DNA from: Trichobilharzia regenti
Lineage: Eukaryota > Platyhelminthes > Trematoda > Strigeidida > Schistosomatidae
Assembly: GCA_944472135.2 (NCBI GenBank)
Contig: OX235264.1
Location: 89,600,319 to 89,664,318, forward strand
DNA: 64,000 nucleotides
Reading direction: 5' to 3'
Positions 22,400 to 34,722 of this stretch are shown one piece after another; the first letter of the stretch is position 1, and each line of letters opens with the position of its first letter. The notes beneath the pieces are model-generated. The model was not told where the DNA came from and ran no database searches. It saw nothing but the letters and a program-made list of their open reading frames with translations. A program made the position numbers and the translations under genes.

Positions 22400-23415
22400 T
22401 TAAAAAAGGAACATTGGATTTGAGAAATATCTAAGAGAAAATGGGCATCCAAAAGGATTTATCCAAAAGTATAGCAAAGAAATGACGAGAAAATGAAACA
22501 TCCAACTGTTGAAAAGAAGAAATTGCTTACTTGTTTCTCATTCAAAGGAGAGGCAGCATCACAAAAGATTGACAAGAGAATGAAGATAGCAATAAAAAGG
22601 TGCTTCTCTTCAACTAAGATTGCGACACTAAACAGCGCCACATTCTATAAGCCAACCCAAACTGGATAAATACTCTGCTGATGTCACTTCCAACTGAATT
22701 TATAAATGTACGTGCACTTGCAGGAGCAAGTACATTGAAATGACAGGAAGCAGGGCTTCCATTCGATTTTCAAAGCATATTCCAAGATACTTATGCCTGA
22801 ACGGAAGGAGATATTCAAAAATTAAAACTGCCCGACACCCTGTGGATATAGGTCATTTCGTCGAGATTTACAAATCCTTCAAAATATCAAACATACAAAT
22901 GACAGCAAATTCACTGCGATTCGTTGAAACAATTGCAATCAAGCGTTTTAAACCAAACTCATGCATACAGAAACAGTGTGCAATCAACCTCTCACTTCCT
23001 TTGTAATCATATTTTGTTTACATTGATTAGTCATCCATATTATTGATTTCGACTCATTGAACAAGTTTCCAACTTTATAAACTATAGGCTTACTGAGTTA
23101 CTATGTGAACTTACAAGTTAACACTATTTGTTTATTAGATTTTTCTGTTTTTCTACCTTCTCCTCCTTTCTTCTTTTACATTTTGACAGCATACAAACTG
23201 ATGGTGACTCAAATGTTTATATTTAGGATTGTATAGTGTTTTCGCTACTATCATTCAAACACTGAATTATGTTATTGCCATTATCTATAACCAGTGTATT
23301 TTCAGGTGGCTTTACAGCAGCTGATGAGAACCTTTGAAATAGAATGATATAATTTCGTACTTCACATTTTTGCTCTTTCTTTATCAAAATTTATCAGGGG
23401 AATCAAATGTCTGAA
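22400..23415 (+). mobile_element. Penelope-like element, linker, GIY-YIG domain and 3' UTR
   Basis: The plus strand matches 26940-27925: ENGHPKGFI, PTVEKKK, KGEAASQKI, IKRCFSS, then a decayed CIYKCTCTCRSKYIEMT (GIY-YIG start), IRFSKHIPRYLC, HPVDIGHFVEIYKSFK and IKRFKPNSCIQKQ...LSLPL, followed by a shared 3' UTR to about 23415. Multiple shifts and stops make it non-functional. It is truncated before the RT. Confidence 0.75.
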
Positions 23416-24280
23416 ATGCAATAGAATCAATCCGTTTTCTACAAACTCCTTGGATGAGAAATCAACACTGTTAAAACCGTTTTCTGTGTCATATTGGCGA
23501 ATTAATAATATGACAAACATTAAGTAAATACATGCTGTCATTACAATTTGTTTATTTGGAAAAACAAATAAATACTGTGCTCCTTGTCAGGCTATTGATT
23601 GAATGTTGACAGATTATTACACGTATTTACAGATGTGTTTTTGTTCATAATTCAGATAGATAATTAATAGAAATCCAAATAAACGTTTTAAAACATGAGT
23701 CCTTGGAATTGTGAGAAATTTGGCTGACCTGTATTTTTTGACTTCACCATCAACTAAGAGTGGTTTGAAACAAGGGAGTAGCAGACAGCTATTTTTGCTT
23801 TATCTGGAGATCTCTCCAGCAATGCTTATGTAACAGCCAGCAAGATGGCTAGCTGTACCTGTTGGTACTGAGGGGAAGAAGAGCAAACATCATGCAGCGC
23901 TGAGTACAACTGACATTTTATTATTGTAAAGTGTAGCTTAGGATTTAACACATTCACCTTCTTTAGCATGACTAGGTGTGTCCATAGCTTATGGACATTC
24001 TTTATCATCACTGAGTTTATGGACAGCAGAAATAACAGAGTAGATTATAATTTATGAATATGAAACAGTCACAGAATCTATTTGCATGCAATCTACCTCC
24101 TTTCAAGCAAAATATGAACTTCCTATATCGACAAGTCTAGGTGTTTAACAGAATTGTTCAATGATGAATTAATACACTTCCTTGTTTTAACTACTGAGCC
24201 AAAAATTGGTCAGAAGATTTGGATCAATTCGCGAATTTGTTGTTGCACAGTAAAGAAATATTATTTTTTATTCTCTAACC
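23416..24280. other. AT-rich DNA, no feature seen
   Basis: No convincing gene or recognised repeat. Confidence 0.5.
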
Positions 24281-24282
24281 GA

Positions 24283-24345
24283 GGTCAGCTCATTTTGAAA
24301 TCCTACAACCAATCAAACAAATCCCTGCATGCCAATACTTGAGAA
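24283..24345 (+). repeat. Hammerhead SINE 3'-end fragment
   Basis: Only the family 3' end remains (gtcagctcat...gaaatcctacaaccaatc...ccaatacttgag). Box A, box B and the ribozyme are absent. Confidence 0.6.
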
Positions 24346-24794
24346 TTCTCTAATGTGTCTTCTGAAATCTTTGATTAAATAAAACACTACTTCTTAGTAG
24401 CAGTTCAAAGTTAAATTCCCATATCTAAAACACAGATTAAATTTCCTACAACAGAACTTCAGTACGAGACTTTGTTATGAATCAAAGGTTTCTTCGATTA
24501 GATGGAAGTTTACCGGATCGAAGAGATTTTAAATGATGCCTAGGAAATTAATTATTTTGTAAAGAATCTTCATAAAATTTCAGCCTGGATACAAACAAAT
24601 TAATTGTATCCTTATAATTATGTATCATCAAATATGACGAAGCGATCGACAACTTAAATATTGTTTGCAGGTTAAAGTTCAACAATTTCATACAAGATGT
24701 TCTAACTGAAACCCGGAAGAGATTTCAGAAGTCTTTCCAGATTTCTTTGCCAAAGAATGGCTAAGTCAAGATTTCCCTGATAATCCTAAGCGAT

Positions 24795-24965
24795 CTACGT
24801 TTTTAAATTGTTCCAGCGCTTTAAAAATGTACATCGGAACACTAGTCTCACAACAGAATACGAGCGCGAAGATCAGCTACACTTCCTTGATTTATCAATA
24901 AGAAGACGAAATCGTGGTACAATCGAGAGTAGAACAACATACCTCAAGGATACATGGGATAAATA
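24795..24965 (+). mobile_element. Penelope-like RT fragment
   Basis: The plus-strand frame starting near 24808 reads RFKNVHRNTSLTTEYERED, QLHFLDLSIRRRNRGTIESR, TYLKDTWDKY. This is the block after the catalytic YVDD in PLE RTs (compare FTMEYEHDDEFNFLNLNVKR at about 26720). No other part is recognisable. Confidence 0.65.
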
Positions 24966-25279
24966 CTATTTAAACACTTTGTATATTCTAGACTGTCTGC
25001 AACTGAAAGTAAATCTTGAAATCAAATGTTCATACTTTTTAACGCATATTCTGTTATTATTGTTTTGATAAAGTAAATCAATATTAGGAGCACTATACGC
25101 AACCTGATTGAAGGATATCGTTCAGTTTGATGATTAAAGGATATCACTGCCTGACATATTATATGATTTTCTCAGGCTTCAGTAATGAATATAACGAAAC
25201 TGTATAACTTTCTTTCATTTCATAACCTTAGGACACTGAAAGATGTATTGAGTAATAATTCTGAATCTGCAAACTATTG

Positions 25280-25470
25280 TGCGTCTGTAGCACAGTGGTT
25301 AGGACTCTCACCGACCATGCACATGGTCCGAGGTTCGATCCCCTGCTGACGCACACCTGATATCATTGGTCGGCCTGCAAAATTTGGGCTACCGATATCA
25401 CATGCTGAAAATTTTATACTTGTACCAAAAATAGGGTTTAGAATCAAGCTATAATCAAAAATAGATAAAT
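25280..25470 (+). mobile_element. tRNA-derived SINE (type T1)
   Basis: A box A-like segment (tagcacagtggttaggact) and box B (ggttcgatccc) sit in a tRNA-like head with inverted gcgtc/gacgc ends, followed by the T1 body (cctgcaaaatttgggctacc) and tail (aatcaagctataatcaaaaa). There are seven copies in the window. Pol III transcription is expected from the boxes. Confidence 0.8.
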
Positions 25471-25927
25471 TTATGTACATATATTTTTCATACACCCGCG
25501 TTCTAAGTGTTGGCTTTTACACAAAACAAACTGATTTCTGTTCACGACGATTAACATTATTTGCCATTTCAAACATAAAAGCTGTTTCATTGCAATGAAA
25601 ATTATGGTGAAACCTACCAAACATGACTTCTTATAAAATGTAATATTTTTAAACACTTATACTGACACACTATGAAGAGGCTTGTATTCATGCATTCAGT
25701 CTTCGAATGAGATAATTCGAAAAGTGAAATCCCTTCATTGAATGCTTATTTTTTGTCAACAAAAATCTTCGAATTGTTCTCTGGATTGAATCATCCGAAC
25801 ATAAAAGTAAATCCATCTGGCTCGTAGAATGAAATGATTTTCTTGACGATACCCTATAGTCTCCTACAGACACTAAAATGCACAGTCATAACAAATTTTA
25901 AGATGGAATGAGAAATGAATATTTTTT

Positions 25928-26161
25928 AATTCCTTTACGTTCCCAGTGGAACTTTGGGATTCAAGATAGAGGCTTGAAGTTTCTGCAGCAATGCTGATTA
26001 TATTTACCGGACGGGGTTGCTAGCCTCACGCCCAAAATTCCCTGTTTACCAGTCTTGTTACTGGCCTAGCGAGGTAAAGGAGTGCATCAGTGGCCGAGAA
26101 CTGAACCCCAAACCACATGAGGCGTGATCGGCGAACACTCTACCACTGTTCCACCGACGTA
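25928..26161 (-). mobile_element. tRNA-derived SINE (type T2)
   Basis: The minus strand has a tRNA-like head (ggtggaacagtggtagagtg with a decayed box B), body with gcgaggccagtaacaagac and gaggctagcaacccc, and tail ttccactgggaacgtaaag. The tail resembles that of the RTE LINEs here, which suggests RTE-mediated mobilisation. Confidence 0.7.
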
Positions 26162-26165
26162 CTAA

Positions 26166-26241
26166 TCCGTGCTCCGAAAGAAGCTCGAACTCTCGACCTC
26201 CGCATTATAAGTACAGTGCTCTAGCCAGCTGAGTTACCCCA
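26166..26241 (-). pseudogene. tRNA-Ile(UAU)-like pseudogene
   Basis: The minus strand has a D-arm (ctcagctggctagagc), an anticodon arm ctgta-cttataa-tgcgg giving anticodon UAU, and a T-arm with loop ttcgagc. The 3' acceptor strand tcggagc has no matching 5' strand (the sequence before the D-arm is actgggg), so a functional cloverleaf is unlikely. It abuts a T2 SINE head and may be a SINE fragment instead. Confidence 0.45.
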
Positions 26242-26539
26242 GTTGAGAAGTGAATACCTCACCATATTTTTGAAATGGTAAACACAATTCAACAAATACA
26301 GATGTTTGATAAATCAAGAAGATACAGGAAATTTAAGGGTTATGTAAGTTATAGTAAAAGTCTGCCTGATTAAGATGCAATAGCGCAAAATGTTCTTTTT
26401 TAAGGAAAATATTTTTGTTTATATGGTAGTTAATAACGATGGTAATAAATGTAGAATGAAACGAACTGAATGGTTAATGGTACCATTTGCCACTATTAAA
26501 ATTGGTGGCATGCGTCATGAAGAAACGATGCTATGCGAT

Positions 26540-27927
26540 GAAAACCCATTCTAGTAGACATCTTCATGGAATGTCTAGAACAGACGCGATTGAGTGACGC
26601 TATCAATGAAACAACATACTACCGTCGATACGTCGATGATACTTTTGTTGTTTTTAACGACATAAATGAGGCATCCGTATTATTTGACCGCCTAAATGAG
26701 GTCCACCCAAACATTAAATTCACCATGGAATACGAACACGACGATGAGTTCAATTTCCTGAACCTAAATGTAAAAAGAGGAAACGATGGAACCGTTGAAA
26801 AGTTCATCTACAGAAAAGAAACTTGGACCGGACAATACCTTCACTACTACAGCTTCTGCCCTATAAGCTATAAGCGGGGATTAGTAAGGACACTGTATGA
26901 CAGGGCCAGGAAGTTATGTTCGCCTAACAAAGTAGAAGAAGAATTAAGCTTTGTTGAAAAATGCCTTAAGGAAAACGGGTATCCAAAAGGATTTATCCTA
27001 AATTACAGCAAAGAAGGAGATGAGAAAGAGAAGCATCCAACAGTTGAAAAGAAGAAAGTGTTCATTCGCCTCCCATACAAAGGAGAAACAGCATCGCAAA
27101 AGATTGAAAAGAGGATGAAGGGAGCAATAAAGAGATGTTTCTCTGCAGCCAATCTGGTGACAGTATACAGTACTACATGCTCTATAAGGCAATCGAAACT
27201 GGATAAGTACCCTGCTGATGTTACCTCCAACTGCATTTATAAATTTACGTGTACCTGCGGCAGCAAGTACATTGAAGGGACAGAAAGAAGGCCTTCTATC
27301 CGGTTTTCAGAGCATATTCCAAGAAACTTATGCCCAAAAAGAAGCAGATATTTACAAAGTGCAATTACCAGACACCCACTCTGTGGAAACGGGTCATTTT
27401 GTCGAAATTTCCAAATCCTTCAAAATATTAAACATACAAAGGACAGCGAATCTACTACGATTTGCTGAAGCAATTGCAATTAAACGTCACAGACCAAACT
27501 TATGCATACAGAAAGAGAGTGTGATCAGTCTCTCACTCCCTTGGTAACCATATCACTTTTATTACACTGATTACTTATACACACTAGTGAGCTCAGCTCA
27601 CTAGGCAAGTTTTCAAATTGGTGAACTTTGACCTTCTTCAGTCACCGTGTTGATACTGTTTACTAGATTTTTTCTGTTTTCTGTCTTCCCTCACCCCCCT
27701 TTTTTTCTTTTTTCATAGTTTGACAGTATATAAATTGATGATGCGTTCACCTTATAATGTTTTCTCTATTACCTATCAAACAATGAAGTATGAAATTTTA
27801 TTATTTATAACCACTGTATTTTCAGGTAGTTTGTAGCTGATGAGAACCTGTGAAATAGAATGATATCACTTTATACTGCAAATCTGGTCTTTCTTTCTCT
27901 ATCGAAATTTATCAAGGGAACCAAATG
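26540..27927 (+). mobile_element. Penelope-like element: RT, GIY-YIG endonuclease, 3' UTR
   Basis: The longest open PLE frame is at 26566-27468 (300 codons). It begins just after the RT 'GSP' motif (PILVDIF at about 26545). It has YRRYVDDTFVV (catalytic YVDD, residues 19-29), FTMEYEHDDEFNFLNLNVKR, YRKETWTGQYLHYYSF, SYKRGLVRTLYDRA, the linker (LKENGYPKGFI) and the GIY-YIG start NCIYKFTCTCGSKYIEGTER, where the usual YIGRTER is altered, then RFSEHIPRNLC. A frameshift near 27350 moves the C-terminus (SVETGHFVEI.KSFKI, KRHRPNLCIQKE, LSLPW) to the frame ending at 27547. The 3' UTR extends to about 27927. It is 5'-truncated and inactive. PLE proteins use the RT and nuclease for retroposition. Confidence 0.88.
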
Positions 27928-28166
27928 TATAAAAATCTACTAAAATAGGGAAGAAACTGAATACACAGATTCGAAAAGTGTGGCAAGGACTTTATTCACA
28001 GTAAGAAACAAATTCAGATGGATTATTCGGGAAACAGTAGTGAAACTTAGTTATTGTGGCTTATTCATACATTATAAAGCAGTTAAACCTGCACATATTT
28101 TACGTAAACTGAAACTGAAATATATGGAAACTAATAAGTTGGTTTCACCATCAGTAGTCTGTTTTG

Positions 28167-28362
28167 TGTGTCGGTGGCACATTGGTTAGAACTCTCGCCG
28201 ACCATGCACATGGGCCGGGGTTCGAGCCCAGGCCGACGCACACCTGATATCTATGGTTGGCCTGCAAAATTTGGGCTACCGATATCCATGCTGAAAATTC
28301 CATACTTGTACCAAAAATACGGTGTGGAATCAAGCTGTAATCAAAAATACAAAAAAATAAAA
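28167..28362 (+). mobile_element. tRNA-derived SINE (type T1)
   Basis: Complete T1 copy: box A-like tggcacattggttagaact, box B gggttcgagccc, a gtcgg...ccgac pair of inverted ends, the conserved body and a tail of caaaaataca-rich sequence. Confidence 0.85.
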
Positions 28363-29125
28363 ATTTTCCTTTGTGTAACTCTAGAATTGACTTTGTTCAA
28401 TTCCATTTAACCAATATAATTTAATTTTCTTTTCCATGCACATTTTAGGCATTTGCTTCTTTCCAAGACACTTCTAACCACAAGATAATATTAATAATGA
28501 AGAAAGGATCCTCGTGATAGTCCGTATACTTTTATTGGCCGCAGGTAGCAACTAATAGGTATCAAGGATCATATTATTTGAATTTTCGTTGCATGCTTTA
28601 GGAAGACGAATACTATGTATCAAGTAAGCTGATGTACAAAAGTACTTACGAATTCAAGGCTCTCATCGATATCATAGACTAATCAATGACTGGTTGTCAA
28701 CAGACATACTCTGAATAACACTCTCTGTGGCATAATAGTGTTAAAATATTCAGTCAATGGTTTCTTTGTATTTATACTACGTTTCTTCACTTCTGACCAT
28801 CACACACAACTTAAAGTATATTAATACAATAAATGCAAATTACCTAAGTATTCTGCTTCTTTTGTCATCGATTCCATTTCCGGTGTTATTCTGCCTTCCT
28901 AAATTGAAATATGTGACAGTTTAGGTGTCTGTTCACTTTCACTAGCGTTAAATTAAAACAAGCAAATATGTATCAATGATATGTGTGCTTAGGTGTTCAT
29001 TTAACAGAAGAGTCTGACTATTGATTTAACTTTGAGAAAATTTCAGATGGCTCTTGAAAAATATAAGAAATTAGATACACGATTCGATCAAATCCATCAT
29101 AGGGAGTAAAATCAAGATATCTGGG
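28363..29125. other. AT-rich DNA, no feature seen
   Basis: No convincing gene or recognised repeat. Confidence 0.5.
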
Positions 29126-29127
29126 CA

Positions 29128-29225
29128 AAGCCAAGGTGCTAGCCATCCCAAAACTAAAACCCACACTATGTATGCGAAAGAAATACGTCCAATCCTTGTC
29201 CCTGCCATGGCTATTAAAAACAGGT
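29128..29225 (+). mobile_element. Penelope-like element C-terminal tail
   Basis: The plus-strand frame reads AIPKLKPTLCMRKKYVQSLSLPW, the closing block of PLE proteins ('A+...KP.LC+.KK.VQSLSLPW'). Nothing upstream is recognisable as the nuclease. Confidence 0.6.
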
Positions 29226-29503
29226 AATTGTGTAAATAGTGACTATCCCATTACCTTTCTTGTCCAAACTTCCTGTTTATTCATGTTATATTTAAGTTTT
29301 TTTAATCCCTATTTATACACCATATTTTCATATCTGAACTTCCGATCTATTATTTCTGCATATATAATCCCTATTTGAATAAACAATTATTCATCACATT
29401 GATCATGATCCTACTAGATTTTTTATCCAAACATCTATATTTTTGCTATTTCAGGTTTCTAACGCTAATTGCACAATATATCAATCTTCTCAGTAATTAT
29501 GAT

Positions 29504-30568
29504 GCTTGAAAATCCCCATTGACTCACGTGAAAAAGAGAAGACGTTCAGCAAAGAAACTCTTTTCGGCGAATTCATTCACATAGCTGTACAATCGAATTT
29601 ATATTCAATTATGTGTGTGTGTACATGAGGTTTGTCAAGTTTACATAATTGATCAGGTAATACAAGAATGATCTAATATAGACATATATAGACAGCAACC
29701 AAAGTAAGATTGAGTTAGTAAGTTAGATAACGTAATATAATTGACTAAAGTGTTTCAACTTAGGTCAGGGTAGAGAATAATGCTAATTAAATTAGAACTG
29801 AAGTTGAGCAAATAAGTTGGATGATGTCACTAACATAAATGACTAGAAATCGAGCGTTGGTCTAGTCAGTAACAGTGGTAATCAGGTGTAGAAATTAAAT
29901 CGGGTGGAGGTAGAGAACAAGAAAGTTGGAAATGTAAAATATTACAGTTGAGAAGACAAAATAATACTAATGAAGAGACAGAAAAAAGAGAATAGGCAGA
30001 ATTTACTTGTCAGATAATAAGATAGATTACGTCGATTCCAAGTGTAGTGATGAAACGAACTTCTTCTGTATGCAGAGTTCAGGACCTAGCAAGCGAATCG
30101 CCATTGCTTCTGCACTTTGGAGAAGTCAGATTCGTTCACCTTTAGGAAGACTACTTCTTATTTTGTAGATGACTTCGAAGTTTGTTTGGGGTTTAGCTTG
30201 GTGTCCGGATTCTATCAGATGTTGCAAGATGGAGGTGCGGGGACATCGTTTTCCTTCTTTGTTAAATCATGTTGGTAAGTGTTCGGTGATACGTTAGGAA
30301 AGCGAGCTATGGGAACGGTCGACATACCTGGCTCCACTCGAGCAGGTGAATTGATAAATACATATTGATGAGGCCAGCAGTGGTATCTTATCCTTCACGT
30401 CCACATGAATCATAGGTTTTGTGGAGAAGGTTAGTCGTAGTTCAGCTGCGAAGAAGGTAGAAGAAGGACGCTAAGAATGGCGTCCCAAAAAAAACTACTC
30501 TACATGAACCTTCAATTCAATGGAGATATATCTGCGGAAACACTAAAAAGTCGACTGTCGCGCCTCCC
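29504..30568 (-). mobile_element. Penelope-like element with internally inverted 5' part
   Basis: The minus-strand segment 29504-30457 is nearly identical to 46028-46965: 3' UTR with (TG)n, the C-terminal block and the GIY-YIG start (YQFTCSSG.. equivalent). At about 30458-30480 the direction flips, and 30481-30568 reads on the plus strand as SQKKLLYMNLQFNGDISAETLKSRL, the linker that should precede the nuclease. This fits a twin-priming-like inversion during insertion. It carries the same TAA and TGA stops as the 46-kb copy. Confidence 0.8.
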
Positions 30569-33500
30569 TGTTTATTGTGGCATTCTAATTTTTATTTGTA
30601 ATTTTATCAGTTCGACCCTTGACCGGAAATTATTCTGGAACTTTCCCACCCACTTATTATGCAAATCTGCTGACATCACATTTGGCCTGAAATATTTCTA
30701 GGATAATACTACAGCCTATCTACCTTATTATATTGTGTATCCGATCTTCGTGTTTATTACACTTTATAATTATATTAATATGAAAATTTCCAAAAGTTGT
30801 GGAAGTACTAATTTCAGGATTATTGGGAGTGAGGCTCATGCGTACATGTGTGTATATATGACTGAGAACATGAGTAACTGATGCCTTTGTAATGCCCCTA
30901 AATTAAATCTAAATGAACGCTGATAAAACTAATTCATATACCTATATCATACGCTCACAGAAACTAATTTTATTTATGCTTACCGAATATTTGCATTGTA
31001 TACCTGAACACTAGTTTTCGATTGCTTTGCACCGTCACGCACACTTGTTTTTGTTCTGAGTACTTTGAATTTCGATTTTCCTTACAATACATTACAATGC
31101 TGTTTGTATTTTGTCGTACACGGTGTCTAGCATATCTTAAAAGGGGAAGACGTGGGCGTATTATAACGTATTAATCGAATATTTATGTATAATATATGTA
31201 TATAGTGTGCTATATGCTCACCTAAATATTCTTGTATTTATCTCATATTTAGCCAAATATTCAAGTTCCTTCGTAGGATTTTGCTTTGGATGGCTCTTCC
31301 GTTTCGTCTATATGTCTATCTTTATGTATGCTTTCACGAAGTATAGAAAATTAAATTACTCAAGCTTTTTGCAGAATACTATGTTAAACATCCAGAATTC
31401 AGTTGGTCATATGCAAGATTGCTTTTGAATATGACTGTCATTCCGGAGTGAAAGTTTTGTAAGTAACTAAATAGTGAAATACTCAGTCAGCAAGACGCAT
31501 AATTGGAATACATGTGCTATGTGGGATGAATTGTCAAATAATTATCATGACTCGTTAAGGTTTTTGTTTCCTTCCACTGTTCCTATGCATCTAAATAATA
31601 TCTCACCACATAGTGACAATCTTAATCATTGCAAAAATTTTCAAGCCTTGATTATTAAAATACCTGTTTACATGTAGGTAGTTTTTGTCACAAGTCGGCA
31701 TCGGTGATCATTCAATAAACAGCTGATACATAAAACCAATGATACACCATTGTTCTTAGATTTACGGAACAGTGCTTTGCACGCGCACAGAATTGAGTAA
31801 AACTATGTAAAGCAAGTTGAGAAATCCTGTGAATATATAAATATGATTGTGAGCAGTAAATTACTCTCTAAACGTCATCCACTTCTTAATACTATGTCAC
31901 CATGTGTGTTATTTCAAGCAAATTTATGTAATGTGGAATTATGTCCTACTACAGTATGCAAATTCTACTCTTTCTAGTCTTCGGTACTCATTCATGCATA
32001 AACATCATCATATTGTAAGTGCTGTTGGAAGTTATGTATGTGTTGTGATGATGTAGAGGTTTTATAAGCTGAGGATTGTTGGTGATTTATTCCATAACAC
32101 ACTTTATAATGTTCTTTGTGTTTTACCTATCAGGGTGATGATTTTCAAGGTTGTAAATAACTTATAAGAGCTGAGTAGTGAACGTAATGCTGAATAAATA
32201 AACCATTGTTTTGCAGAATTCTCCGGAAGTTAAACAGTAATGAACAATAAAACGGAGTTACTTGTTACAAAAGATTTAGTAAATGCCTATTCTTTAACCA
32301 GCAGTATACTCCCATTTGGTAAACATTCTCATCTGACCTAGAATCAATATAAATTTAGTTATTATTTATTGTAAGCTCTGGTTTTCTGAATGCTAGAAGT
32401 ATTTTGGGTATTTTTCATATGCTTCCGTTAAAACGACGTAAATCTACATGGATAATATTTCTGAGTAGAATCGAAACGCTGTTCTTAATCTTCATCAAGA
32501 AAGGTTTCTATTTACGCGAGTCATAAAGTGGGATAAATAAGAAGTGCAGCTCTGACCACCACTCAGTAATTCCCTAATTGATGCCGACTTTTGACCGTAT
32601 CTAGCCTGATGCTAGTTAGACGCCTAATATTCAAAAGTCTTCTCTAAATGCAGGCATCTAACACAATTTTGTATCAAATAACTGACCGTGTATCTCCCAT
32701 CAGTTCTTAAAACCATATCATATTGCCTTTACTTCCCTTATCATTTTTATTGAGAAATGTGAAAACTTTCAAAACAAGCAACTTATGCATTTTTAAGAAA
32801 AATGTTAGGGAAAGTGTTTAGAATTAAGCAATATTTAGGAATATTTCTACAGTATTTTTAAACTGATAATTTCTTAACTGAAATGTCAAGTTCATTTCTT
32901 CATTGATTTCAGTCAAGTGTATAGCGAGAGCAAAACTGCAATCACTGAAAGGTGAAGGTTACCACACTAATGAAATCTCGAAAATGGAAATAAATTTGTA
33001 CTTAGAAAGTTCCAAATAGTCTTTATAAAATTTATCTGGGGATAATAAATTTTCGTTAAAAGAGCTACTTCTTAAAACTTCTGAAGAGATTCTATCATTT
33101 AATATAAGTTGGATACCGCTCATATCAGCCGGTAGTGCTTTCTAACCGGATTGAGGTCGTTTAAACCTTTTGGTGCTGACCTCATCAGTGATGTACCCGG
33201 TTTGATTGATTGATATTAGCTGTATGCAACTACTTATCTCAGTCAATCAGTAGTACATATATTTTTATGCGAATATGTTCGCTTTTTTGATTACCATTTA
33301 TAGCATCAGGCAGATCACAGCATTATGAACTGAATAATTTGGTTTCCGAATGAAAGTATGGGAAACAGTTCACCCCCGCCACCAAAGCGTTTGCATCGCA
33401 AACTGCTAACTAATTTTGCAACTTTTGAATTTCACTTACTATTTAATACTTCACTATTAATGTCAGCATTATCGCCTCTCAAGCCAAATCGCAAAATGGC

Positions 33501-34530
33501 ATCATTCCGGACTACTGTATGTACTGGATTTCTTTCTTCATGAGTTCAAATCAAATGCAAAATAGGTTAACAGAAACTAAGGGATGGAGTTATTCATTCT
33601 TGCTGGAGTTAGAGATAAATAGAGAACTGAAAGAACGACAAAAAGCTGCAACAAGTTTCATGACTTCAACTCCTCTAGGATCCTTTATCAATGCTCGAAA
33701 ATTATTTCTTAATAACGTGGACAGTCACATAAAAACCTTTATTTACAGCTCAATAGATATACAGGGAAACTAGTTAATGAATATCATTGCGTAGGAACAT
33801 CATTTATGAGACATGCAAAACATTAAACACTAACTGCGAAATCATCTCCAATCACCATAGAGTCTTTTACAAATGCTACATTTGAAAACAAATACAAAGG
33901 GGAACTTCATGCAGTTACGAAGAAAAGATGAACCCGAACACCATAATCATCGAAATGCATAGAAATTGGTTAATTTCCTCCTTCCTCTCAACATGATCTG
34001 TCACAAAAAATTATAGTACAAGTTTCGTCGTAATAATTTCAAACATAAGTTTCCCTGGAAAATAGTACACTGAAGAAATTTCATTCATTTGGTTTATAAA
34101 TCAGTTGAGAGGAATCAGACAATACTTTAATAATCTTTCAGTCAATGTTTAAAATTATCAAAACGACTACAAAATAAAATCTCAGTAAAACATTTTGTGA
34201 TAATTCAGTAAAATGGAGAAAAGTCACATGTTACTATGACATCCTGTTATGATGATTGTGAAAAAATTCTCAAAATTTCGTTTTATTTAACTTGGTTAAA
34301 CTGATGTTGAATAAACCGACAAGAAATACTCCACAATAAATCACGAACATGCTTGACCTAAGTTGTAAATATTCCATCATTACATTAAAGTGTGACAGAC
34401 GATGACAGACGATTTACATCGCTAATTTCTTCATGGAATCACTTACACTAATATTTCCACTTATTATTAAATGTAGTTTATTTTGTGTAGACTCCGTGTA
34501 GCGAATAGTTGGAGAGTCAATAATTAGGTA
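30569..34530. other. AT-rich unique DNA, no feature seen
   Basis: About 4 kb without recognisable transposon sequence or RNA gene. Open frames at 31207-31428, 31474-31677 and 33519-33773 lack known motifs and clear exon boundaries. A short segment near 31840-31880 weakly resembles the GAAAC-hairpin element. Confidence 0.45.
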
Positions 34531-34534
34531 TTCC

Positions 34535-34722
34535 AGGGTGGCACAGTGGTTAGAACTCTCGCCGACAATGCATATGGTCCGAGGTTCAATCCCCTGCCGA
34601 CGCACACCTGATATCTATGGTCGGCCTGCAAAATTTGGGCTACCGATATCCATGCTGAAAATTCCATACTTGTACCAAAAATACAGTTTGGAATCAAGCT
34701 GTAATCAAGAATAAAATAAAAT
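34535..34722 (+). mobile_element. tRNA-derived SINE (type T1)
   Basis: T1 copy with box A-like ggcacagtggttagaactc, box B aggttcaatcccc, the conserved body and a tail gtaatcaagaataaaataaa. Confidence 0.85.

Noticed and set aside
23318..23345. Hammerhead-like cagctgatgagaaccttt gaaat in a PLE 3' UTR (also near 27835)
   Set aside because: CUGAUGA and GAAA are present, but stem II pairs poorly and there is no clear stem III or stem I, so I did not call a ribozyme.
31840..31880. Weak similarity to the GAAAC-hairpin element
   Set aside because: Too diverged (ctctaaacgtcatcc) and no flanking duplication.
33519..33773. 84-codon charged open frame
   Set aside because: No motif, no convincing acceptor or donor; composition alone is not enough.
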